NCBI RefSeq assembly: GCF_023634065.1
Contig: NZ_JALKCV010000002.1
Coordinates: forward strand, 248,001 to 312,000
From: Microbulbifer litoralis
GTDB lineage: Bacteria > Pseudomonadota > Gammaproteobacteria > Pseudomonadales > Cellvibrionaceae
DNA length: 64,000 nt
Direction: 5' to 3'
In this document: positions 55,777 through 62,941 of the stretch, piece by piece
Position numbering within the stretch: position 1 is the first letter of the stretch
How the letters are laid out: each line of letters starts with the position of its first letter
Position numbers and translations under genes: made by a program
The notes under the pieces: generated by a model
Database searches by the model: none
What the model saw: only the letters and a program-made list of their open reading frames with translations
What the model was told of the DNA's origin: nothing

Positions 55777-56613
55777 TCACGCCGCCGCTTCCCTGCCGAA
55801 CCGCGCCAGTACCTCGCGGTGGACAAACCCCGAATCCAGGGCCTGTTCGACAAACAGCGGATCGAGGAAGCCGATGCGGTCGAGTAGCTCCGCTTCTTCG
55901 CCGGAAAATGCCAGGCGTTCGCTGCCGTCGCGCCTGCGTCGGTTGGGGTTGTGGTGGGCGGCGATGATTTCGCGGTGTTGTCGTTGCGCCGCCTGCGGGT
56001 CCGAGATGCCGAGCCCGAAGCGCCGGCCGGTGGCCAGGGTAAAGTCGAAATCGTGAAAATCGTTCGCGGTGGCCCAGATGAAATTGTCGCGGCCCTCGCT
56101 GCGGTAGATGGCGGCGGCCTGCAACTGACGGGCGTAGGCATCCAGCACGCCCCAGTAGCACAGCTGGTAGTCGCTGAGGCTGTCCGGCGCGTGGACCGGC
56201 AGGCTGCCGGGCACGCGCGGATCGGCGGAGAAGTGGCGGCCCCGGTCGGTGCGCATGGGGGTGCTGCCGCGCTCGAACAGGCTGGTGGCCGTCTGGCGGA
56301 AATCCCGGTTGAGGAAAACCAGTCCGGGTGCCACACCCAGGCGCAGCAGCGGGATCAGGAACCCTTTGCCGAAGACGTTGCTGGTTTCCACATAGTTTTT
56401 TTCCGCTGCGGCGGTGATAAACGCGAGCTTTTCCCGCAGGAAGGCGACGGCGTGGCGCGGGTCCGCCTTCACCTGTGGCAGCACATCGGCGTAGTTGGGA
56501 TCCGGTTCGTGCAGGGACAGGGTATCGTCGAAAATCCCGAACACCCGGGTGAGGAAGGTCGTGCCGGTGCGGCCGTGGGTAACGGTGAAAACCGGGTTCT
56601 TGTCGCCGATCAT
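55777..56613 (-). CDS. Sulfotransferase-like protein in the flagellin-modification cassette
   Basis: A 278-residue protein from ATG 56613 (MIGDKNPVFTVTHGRTGTTF). The GRTGTTFLTRVF segment at residues 14-25 fits the 5'-phosphosulfate-binding loop of PAPS-dependent sulfotransferases, and FLNRDFRQTATSLFERG resembles the 3'-phosphate-binding motif. The upstream acyltransferase gene overlaps it by four bases. It may add sulfate to the flagellin glycan; that role is inferred from position. Sequence divergence leaves other P-loop transferase functions possible. Confidence 0.7.
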   Translation of the reverse strand: MIGDKNPVFTVTHGRTGTTFLTRVFGIFDDTLSLHEPDPNYADVLPQVKADPRHAVAFLREKLAFITAAAEKNYVETSNVFGKGFLIPLLRLGVAPGLVFLNRDFRQTATSLFERGSTPMRTDRGRHFSADPRVPGSLPVHAPDSLSDYQLCYWGVLDAYARQLQAAAIYRSEGRDNFIWATANDFHDFDFTLATGRRFGLGISDPQAAQRQHREIIAAHHNPNRRRRDGSERLAFSGEEAELLDRIGFLDPLFVEQALDSGFVHREVLARFGREAAA

Positions 56614-57188
56614 GTCTGAGCATCCCCGATGGTTTTTACCGGCACCGCGGGGCAGCCGGCGACGATGGTGTTGGCGGGCACGTCGCCGCGCACCTGGCTG
56701 CCGGCCGCCACCACGGCATTTTCGCCGATGATCGCGGGGCCCAGTACCGTGACGCCGGACCCCATCCAGACGCCGCGCTGGACATGAATATCGCGACCGC
56801 TGTCCGGCACCGCCCTGAGTCTTTCCATACCCTGTTTGCGGTAGTCGTGGGTACCGGTCAGCAGCATGCAGCGGTGGCCGAAGAAGCAATCCTCGTCGAT
56901 GGTGACATGGCCGGAGCGGGTGTTGATCAGCAGGTCGTTGACGGACATGGTGGCCCGGTCGAGGTGGACGCGGCGCCTGTCGCCCCAGATGCGCAGCTGC
57001 CGCAGTTCATGCTCGGCGATGGATGGCATCAGCAGCCTGGCCAGCACGTCCAGGTCGCGGTGGCTGGCGGTGCGCAGCAGTTGCAGGAAGCGGCTCTCGC
57101 CGTCCGCGTCTGTCGCCGGCGGATATTCGCTTTCCACTGCGTTTTCTGCGGTGTTTTTTCCGGGGGTCGTATCCAGTATCGGTATCAT
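56610..57188 (-). CDS. Left-handed beta-helix (hexapeptide) acyltransferase
   Basis: A 192-residue protein from ATG 57188 (GTG 57191 is one codon earlier) with AAGGGAAA upstream. The N-terminal 60 residues are helical. The rest shows hexapeptide repeats (VTIDEDCFFGHRCMLLTGTHDYR, VWMGSGVTVLGPAIIGENAVVAAGSQV, ANTIVAGCPAVPV), with the catalytic-type histidine in GTHDY. Such enzymes transfer acetyl or similar groups to sugars. The coupling to a glycosyltransferase and sulfotransferase suggests modification of the glycan on flagellin. Confidence 0.82.
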   Translation of the reverse strand: MIPILDTTPGKNTAENAVESEYPPATDADGESRFLQLLRTASHRDLDVLARLLMPSIAEHELRQLRIWGDRRRVHLDRATMSVNDLLINTRSGHVTIDEDCFFGHRCMLLTGTHDYRKQGMERLRAVPDSGRDIHVQRGVWMGSGVTVLGPAIIGENAVVAAGSQVRGDVPANTIVAGCPAVPVKTIGDAQT

Positions 57189-57203
57189 CACTTTCCCTTT
57201 CTT

Positions 57204-60089
57204 TTATTGTGGCGCGGCGGTGATGCCCAGCAGGCGGTCGATTTCATCGCTGACGGTGTTGTCGGCGGCTGCGGCGCGCGGCGCCCGGGTTCCGGTTGGC
57301 CACAGGGGAGGGCCGCCGCGTTCCGCCTCGCGCAGGTAGTCGGTGGCGCGCTGCAGTGAATCCCGGCCCAGCAGGTCGCAGGCCAGGTCGCGGAAACCGA
57401 ATACGCTGTGCAGCAGGAAGGCCAGTTTTTCCCGCCGGTCGGCGCCGAGACTGTCGAGGCGTTGTTCATCGGGAATAAACACCAGGTCGATGGCCCGCAG
57501 TTGCGAGGCCTGCGTTTGCCCGCCGGTATTTTCCGGCAGGCGGGTGCAGTATTCCGCGCGGTCGATCCGGTAGAGCTGGAAACCCAGCGCCCGGGCGCGG
57601 CCGCTGATATCGCCGATATCGGGCTGCTCGCGATAGAGGGGCGCAATCGCCAGCCGCACCTGTAGCAACAATGTGGTGGCCAGCGTTTGTTGGCCGGCGT
57701 CGAGAATGGCGGGGAGATCGCCGCGTTGATCCAGCAGCAGCCAGTCCAGCCCGGGCAGCCCTTCGATACTGTCGAGCGCCACCGTCGGCAGCGGCAATTT
57801 GGCCAGCACTTGTGCGTCCGCTGCCACCGGTTGCAGCAGGGCGCTGGCCTCCGGGTCCAGGCAGGCGTGCAGTGTCGCCGGGCGACCGTCGCCGAGGCCG
57901 GTACCGGGGAAGTACTGGCATTCATCGCGCGCCTGCTGACCGGCGTCCTGGTGCCGGCTGGCCGGGTCGAACACCAGCAGTTCGAATGTGCCCAGTTGTC
58001 CCAGGGGCTCGTGCAGTTTCTCCTCGAGCAGGCGAGCGCCATTATCGAGCGTGACGACTTTGCCGCTGAAGCGGAACTGAAAACCGCTCTCCTCCGACCG
58101 GCAGGCCTGCGCCAGGGCCGGGCCCGCAAATGGCTGCGAATCGATGGTTGCCGGGCTGCCCTCGAAGCGGGCCGCCCCGTTTTTTTCAAACGTGAGCGCG
58201 GCGGGGGGCAGGCCTTCGCAGTGGCGTTGCCAGACGGCGCGCAGTGCCGTGGCCAGGTGGCGGCCAAAACGCGGCGCGTCGCACACCGGCGACTGCTTCA
58301 GGATTTCGCGCAGGTGGCGGCGGATGGTGGCCAGGCTGTTCAGGTCGGCCGCCAGTTCACTCGCGCGGGATCGGTAGGCATCCCAGTTGTTCACCACCAG
58401 TTCCGGCAGGCCGGCGTTGACCAGGTGGGTGGCGGCGTGACGGCCGGCAAAAGTGGGGCCGGGCAGGGTGATGACCGGCACACCCATCAGTAGCGCCTCG
58501 CAGGTGGTGAGCCCGCCGGAGTAGGGCCAGGGATCCAGTGCGATATCGATGCGGTTGTAGGTGGCCAGGAATGCGCTGTGGCTGTCCGGTCCTTCCAGTA
58601 GCACGCGGCTGCGTTCGATGCCTTCCTGCTCGAAGCGGTACCAGAGGCTCTCGCAGTAATCCGCGTCGTTGTACTGGCCGCCTTTCAGCAGCAGGCGGCT
58701 GTTCGACTGCTCCAGTAACAGCCGCGCCCACTGGCGTATGACCTGAGGGTTTACTTTCACCGGATTGTTCAGGCAGCCGAAAGTGATGATGCCGCCGTTG
58801 GCCAGTGCCGGCAGTTCGCCCACCGGTGGCGCCTGCTCCGGTGGCAGGTAACAGATGTAGTCGTCCGGCAGCCGGATCAGTTTTTCGTAGTAGTCGCCGT
58901 CGCAGCCCGGCGGTGTCTCCACACTGTCGCTGATCAGGTAGTCGATGGCGTCCAGGCCATTGGTGTTCACCAGGCCGCCCACCCATTTGACGATCAGCGG
59001 TGCCGGTTCGCGGGACAACAGCCGCAGCCGGTTGCCCTCGGTGTGGCCGCTCATATCGATCAGGATGTCCACGCCGTCTTCGCGGATCAGCGCCTCCAGT
59101 GCCGAATCGGAGTCGCCGGCCACCCGGTGCCAGCGGTGACACAGGCGGCGGATACGGTCGCTGAGGGGATCCTCGCGATCGCTGTTGCTGTAAGCCACCA
59201 GTTGAAACTGCCCGGCGGGCAGCTGCTCCAGTGCGGCGGTAATCATCTGTCCCACCGGGTGGGCGCGCAGCCCCGGCGACACCAGGCCGAGTGTGATTCG
59301 GCCGTGCGGATCCCGGTGGGTTTCGGGCCGGGGAGGGCGCTCGCGCGGCGAGAAGGCGGCGCGCCAGCGCGCGATCAGTCGACGGATATCGGCGGCGCCG
59401 AGCGCCGGGTCGTAGTGGGCGTTGAAAACCCGGTTGGAGAGGGCCTCGAGGTAGTCCGGCTTCAGTTCCAGCGCTTTTTCCAGGTAGCCCGCGCCATCGG
59501 CAAAGTGGCCCATTTCAAAATGCCTGACCGCGGCCAGGTTGTGGAAGCTGGCATTGCCGGGCTCCAGTTCGAGGAGCCGGCGCGAATCCCTCAACACGGT
59601 TTCCATACGCCGCGCGGCGGAATGGATATGGATCGAATGCATCAGCACGATCGAATTGTCCGGTGCCAGTTCGCGCGCGCGGGTAATACTTTCCAGTGCC
59701 TGTTGCAGCCGGTTGCCGCTCTGGAAGGCGCGCGCCAGTTGCGTATGGGCCAGCGCGTGTTCGGGAGCCAGGCGCAGGCAGCGGGCCAGGCTGTCGGCGG
59801 CCGCCTGCCACTGCCTGTCTCCCAGTTGTGCCAGCCCTTTCAGGTACAGCGCCTCGCTGTCGGATTCGTCCTGTTGCAGCGCCCGTTCCGCAGCGCGCAG
59901 TGCGGCTTCGGAATTTCCGTCGTCCAGCGCCACCATCGCCTGCGCCCGCCAGGCGGCGGCGTGTCTGGGGAAGGCCCGGGCCAGTTCGCCGGCAATTTTT
60001 CCGGCGGCCTTGCCGTCGCGCTTTTTCCGCGCCGCGGTGAAGCGGTTCCAGAGCTTTGTGAAGTCTTTGGCGCTGTTGTTGGCGGACAT
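57204..60089 (-). CDS. TPR / GT41 (OGT-like) protein glycosyltransferase with FkbM-like C-terminal domain
   Basis: A 961-residue probable flagellin glycosyltransferase. Residues 1-230 are TPR repeats for protein binding. Residues about 260-630 form a GT41 domain like O-GlcNAc transferase: GLRAHPVGQMI near 274, SGHTEGN near 347, KWVGGLVNTNG, FGCLNNPVKVNP near 437, and DIALDPWPYSGGLTTCEAL near 515, then the nucleotide-binding GRHAATHLVNAGL. Residues about 660-930 resemble a degenerate FkbM methyltransferase (LDSIEGLPGLDWLLLDQRGD near 773-792) without a clear SAM loop. It is 277 bases downstream of fliC and heads the leftward modification genes. Confidence 0.88.
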   Translation of the reverse strand: MSANNSAKDFTKLWNRFTAARKKRDGKAAGKIAGELARAFPRHAAAWRAQAMVALDDGNSEAALRAAERALQQDESDSEALYLKGLAQLGDRQWQAAADSLARCLRLAPEHALAHTQLARAFQSGNRLQQALESITRARELAPDNSIVLMHSIHIHSAARRMETVLRDSRRLLELEPGNASFHNLAAVRHFEMGHFADGAGYLEKALELKPDYLEALSNRVFNAHYDPALGAADIRRLIARWRAAFSPRERPPRPETHRDPHGRITLGLVSPGLRAHPVGQMITAALEQLPAGQFQLVAYSNSDREDPLSDRIRRLCHRWHRVAGDSDSALEALIREDGVDILIDMSGHTEGNRLRLLSREPAPLIVKWVGGLVNTNGLDAIDYLISDSVETPPGCDGDYYEKLIRLPDDYICYLPPEQAPPVGELPALANGGIITFGCLNNPVKVNPQVIRQWARLLLEQSNSRLLLKGGQYNDADYCESLWYRFEQEGIERSRVLLEGPDSHSAFLATYNRIDIALDPWPYSGGLTTCEALLMGVPVITLPGPTFAGRHAATHLVNAGLPELVVNNWDAYRSRASELAADLNSLATIRRHLREILKQSPVCDAPRFGRHLATALRAVWQRHCEGLPPAALTFEKNGAARFEGSPATIDSQPFAGPALAQACRSEESGFQFRFSGKVVTLDNGARLLEEKLHEPLGQLGTFELLVFDPASRHQDAGQQARDECQYFPGTGLGDGRPATLHACLDPEASALLQPVAADAQVLAKLPLPTVALDSIEGLPGLDWLLLDQRGDLPAILDAGQQTLATTLLLQVRLAIAPLYREQPDIGDISGRARALGFQLYRIDRAEYCTRLPENTGGQTQASQLRAIDLVFIPDEQRLDSLGADRREKLAFLLHSVFGFRDLACDLLGRDSLQRATDYLREAERGGPPLWPTGTRAPRAAAADNTVSDEIDRLLGITAAPQ

Positions 60090-60252
60090 TGGCGTTCCCT
60101 GAAAACAGTATTCTGATTGCCAGTCTAAAGAGCGCCGCGGGAATCAAAGGGGGGATTAAGTGGGGCAAAGGGGGTTTATTCCGCTGCTGGCGGAAGGGGG
60201 AAACGCCGTTTCCGTGTTGGCATCCGTAATTGCGGTGCCGGGCGCACCCTGT

Positions 60253-60283
60253 CCCGGATTCCGCTGTGCTCCATCCGGGCTAC
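60253..60283. repeat. REP-like palindrome
   Basis: CCCGGATTCCGCTGTGCTCC...GGGCTAC, a single unit between the glycosyltransferase gene and the fliC terminator. Confidence 0.68.
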
Positions 60284-60297
60284 GTAAAAGCGGGCAT

Positions 60298-60321
60298 TAA
60301 AAAGGGCCCCCGCAGGGGCCC
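60298..60321 (-). terminator. Rho-independent terminator of fliC
   Basis: On the minus strand, GGGCCCC-TGCG-GGGGCCC followed by TTTTTA, 45 bases after the fliC stop. It isolates the highly expressed flagellin transcript from the glycosyltransferase operon. Confidence 0.88.
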
Positions 60322-60365
60322 GGAAAATGGGACACAGAGATTGTCCCTCAGCGCGGGGGTGCTGA

Positions 60366-61496
60366 TTAGCCCAGCAGGGACAGGACGCCCTGCGGAACCT
60401 GGTTGGCCTGGGCCAGAACCGAGGTGCCCGCCTGCTGCAGGATCTGCGCGCGGGTCATGTTGGAAACCTCTACCGCGTAGTCGGCGTCCTCGATGCGGGA
60501 GCGGGCGGCGGACAGGTTGGTCTCGGTGGTGCTCAGGTTGTTGATGGCGGATTCGAAGCGGTTCTGGATGGCACCAAGGTCGGAGCGCAGGGAGTCCACG
60601 TCGCTCAGGGCGGAGTCCAGGCCGGCCAGCGGGCTGGTGGACTTGGCACCCAGGGCCGCGTCGGCATCCACGGTCACGGTGATGGCCGCGTCGTCGGCAG
60701 TGCCGTCGCCGTCGCTGTCGCTGACCGCTTCCAGGTTGGTTACCGCGTAAACGTTGCCGGAGGCAGTCTCGGTGACGAACTGGTTGCCGTCGGCGTCGGT
60801 CTGCAGGGTGCCGGTGATGGCATTGCCGTCGGCGTCTTCGATGGTCATGGCGGTAGCCACGGTGCCGCTGGCGGTGCCGCCGGTGTCGTAGGTGATGGTG
60901 TCGCCGCTGTCGGACGCGGTCACGGTGAAGCCGCCGGTGGCGTCTACATCGGTCACGCTGCCGGCGTAGCCGTTGACGTTGAAGGTATCCAGCTGCAGGG
61001 ATTCCGCATTGATTTCCTTCAGGTTCATGGTGATCTGCTCACCGTCGTTGGCGCCAACCTGGATGGTGAAGCCCTGGTCTTCGGCCAGTACTTTCACGCC
61101 GTTGAAGTTGGTTTCCTCGGAGATGCGGTCGATCTCGGACAGGCGCTGGTTGATTTCGTCCTGGATGGAGTTCAGGTCGCTCTGAGAGTTGGTGTCGTTC
61201 TGGGCCTGAACGGTCAGCTCGCGGATGCGCTGCAGGTTGTCGTTCACCTGGTTCAGGGCGCCTTCGGCGGTCTGGGCGACAGAGATGCCGTCGTTGGCAT
61301 TGCGCTGCGCCTGGGAGAGGCCGGTGATCTGGGAGCTCATGCGGTTGGCGATGGCCTGGCCGGCGGCGTCGTCGGCAGCGCTGTTGATGCGCAGACCGGA
61401 GGACAGGCGCTCCATGGAAGTCTGCAAGGCATTCTGGGAGTTGCTCAGGTTCTGCTGGCCGATCATGGCCGTGATGTTGGTATTGATTACTGACAT
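60366..61496 (-). CDS. fliC: Flagellin FliC
   Basis: A 376-residue flagellin. The conserved D0/D1 termini are intact: MSVINTNITAMIGQQNLSNS, MERLSSGLRINSAADDAAGQ, and the C-terminal ADYAVEVSNMTRAQILQQAG ending QVPQGVLSLLG. The variable centre (about 140-290) is short and rich in Thr, Ser, Asp and Gly, giving many potential O-glycosylation sites for the adjacent GT41 enzyme. Its own sigma-28 promoter and terminator make it a single-gene unit. Confidence 0.97.
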   Translation of the reverse strand: MSVINTNITAMIGQQNLSNSQNALQTSMERLSSGLRINSAADDAAGQAIANRMSSQITGLSQAQRNANDGISVAQTAEGALNQVNDNLQRIRELTVQAQNDTNSQSDLNSIQDEINQRLSEIDRISEETNFNGVKVLAEDQGFTIQVGANDGEQITMNLKEINAESLQLDTFNVNGYAGSVTDVDATGGFTVTASDSGDTITYDTGGTASGTVATAMTIEDADGNAITGTLQTDADGNQFVTETASGNVYAVTNLEAVSDSDGDGTADDAAITVTVDADAALGAKSTSPLAGLDSALSDVDSLRSDLGAIQNRFESAINNLSTTETNLSAARSRIEDADYAVEVSNMTRAQILQQAGTSVLAQANQVPQGVLSLLG

Positions 61497-61591
61497 ATCG
61501 ATGTCCCTCGGTTTTCACCGTGAAAATTGCTATTCATCCGGCAGAACGTATCGCCGGTCGGATATGACAACGGCGCAGGCCGTTACCCAGT

Positions 61592-61618
61592 CTTTCGGCG
61601 GTTTCGGCCACCGCTTTA
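61592..61618 (-). promoter_or_regulatory. Sigma-28 (FliA) promoter of fliC
   Basis: On the minus strand, TAAAGCGG (61618-61611), an 11-base spacer, then GCCGAAAG (61599-61592). Spacing is exact; two -10 bases differ from GCCGATAA. The predicted leader is about 90 bases. Confidence 0.8.
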
Positions 61619-61715
61619 GGCCCCCGGTAAAATTCTTTGCGGAAATATCGCCGGCAGTCAGATGTCGGGACCGGGCTAAAGACCCCTGCGAGCGGGCCGA
61701 TGTATTTCCACGTTC

Positions 61716-61744
61716 GTAGGGTGGGCAAAGCGAAGTGTGCCCAT
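61716..61744. repeat. Intergenic palindrome (GTAGGGTGGGCAAAGC type)
   Basis: GTAGGGTGGGCAAAGCGAAG...GTGCCCATC has a GGGCA/TGCCC stem and matches a palindrome widespread in bacterial intergenic regions. It lies upstream of the fliC promoter. Confidence 0.55.
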
Positions 61745-61848
61745 CAAGGCGTCGGAAGATGGGCATGTCGCTGCGCTCCTTTGTCCATCCTGCAGGGGCG
61801 CTGGCTTAACTTGGCGCTGTTCAACTCTGAAGCTTGAGCTGTAAAGAA

Positions 61849-62012
61849 CTCAAGTTTCGGAGTTGGAGACGGCACAAGCCGGAACGAGGTACGCCCTTCT
61901 GGGACTGTCTGCGAGAGGGACCTCGCGGACAAGCCTACAGGGATGTATTCACGGCGTGTCCCAGAAGGGCGTACCTCGTTCCGGCTCCCTGAGCTGAACA
62001 CCGAAACTTGAG
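61849..62012 (-). repeat. MITE-like inverted-repeat element, copy C
   Basis: A 164-base element, inverted relative to copy A, with terminal repeats CTCAAGTTTCGG (61849-61860) and CCGAAACTTGAG (62001-62012) and the long complementary core ACGCCCTTCTGGGAC / GTCCCAGAAGGGCGT. CTGTAAAGAA flanks it on both sides (61839-61848 and 62013-62022). It ends 25 bases before the PilZ gene start. Confidence 0.78.
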
Positions 62013-62037
62013 CTGTAAAGAATGATGTGAGGAGAGC

Positions 62038-62817
62038 GTGGCCTCGGATAAAGAAGTATTTACCCGGATCGACGATGACGATGAGATTGCGGCACTGGTA
62101 CAGGCGCTGGCGGAGCCGGGCGCGGCGTCGCTGTCGCTGGAAAACGCGAGCGGGAGCGTGCGCGGACGCGCGCTGCCGGTGACGGTGCGGGTCGAGGAGC
62201 TCGGCCGCACGCTGTCACTGGCGGTGAGCGCACCGGCAGATGAGGAGCGGGCGTTGCGACGCGGCGCCGGTTTTCGGTTGCTGGCGCGGGTGCGTCGCGG
62301 CGAGCTGCGCACGCCGGTGCTGTCTGCCGGGCGGTTTTCCTACCGGGACGGGCGCCTGCTGTGCCGCTGTGCCTACCCGGCGGAGATGGAGCTGCGCCAG
62401 CGCCGCGACACTTTTCGTGCAGCACTGGCGTCGGGCATGGCGGTGACGGCGCGGCTTTATCGCACCGGCAGCATCGGCAGCAGGCGGAGCGCGCACGCGT
62501 CCGGCGCATTGTGCGACCTGTCGCTGGAGGGTTGCCAATTGACCCTGCCGATGAAAGCGGCCGTCGATGGCGATCTCTACGAGGTCGAGCTGTGTTTTCC
62601 CGACGGTACTGTCTTTGCCGTGCGCGGCCGGCCCCGCCACCGGCGGCCGGATCCTCTGCACGGTCGTCTGCAGGTGGGCTTTGCTTTCGTCGGCCTGGAT
62701 CGCACACAGTTGCGGCGGCTGGGTTTTTACGTGCGCGAAATCGAGCGCGAGGCGGCGCGCACCGCCGACGGCGAGCGCGCCAATTTACAGCCCTCTCCGT
62801 TGTTCCGCAGTCGCTAA
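62038..62817 (+). CDS. YcgR-like flagellar brake protein (PilZ, c-di-GMP-binding)
   Basis: A 259-residue protein with an N-terminal YcgR-type domain (residues 1-115) and a C-terminal PilZ domain. The c-di-GMP motifs are RQRRDTFR (RxxxR-like) at about 121-128 and CDLSLEGC (D/NxSxxG) near 161. YcgR with c-di-GMP slows the motor by contacting FliG/MotA. Start is GTG 62038, with GAGGAG ten bases upstream, just outside repeat copy C. Whether the repeat supplies its promoter is unknown. fliD follows, with its own sigma-28 promoter. Confidence 0.87.
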   Translation: MASDKEVFTRIDDDDEIAALVQALAEPGAASLSLENASGSVRGRALPVTVRVEELGRTLSLAVSAPADEERALRRGAGFRLLARVRRGELRTPVLSAGRFSYRDGRLLCRCAYPAEMELRQRRDTFRAALASGMAVTARLYRTGSIGSRRSAHASGALCDLSLEGCQLTLPMKAAVDGDLYEVELCFPDGTVFAVRGRPRHRRPDPLHGRLQVGFAFVGLDRTQLRRLGFYVREIEREAARTADGERANLQPSPLFRSR

Positions 62818-62841
62818 AGTCCGGCGCCACCGGGCCGATAG
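62815..62841 (+). promoter_or_regulatory. Sigma-28 (FliA) promoter of fliD
   Basis: TAAAGTCC (62815-62822), an 11-base spacer, and GCCGATAG (62834-62841). It begins at the stop codon of the PilZ gene and lies 100 bases before the fliD ATG. Confidence 0.87.
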
Positions 62842-62941
62842 TCAGAAAAAGCGGGTATAGCCGGGCTTTATCGGTGCCTTCCCCCTGTGGCGACCGTTCA
62901 AAATGGTCGGCAATCATTCATCCCTATTTTGAGGACATTAC

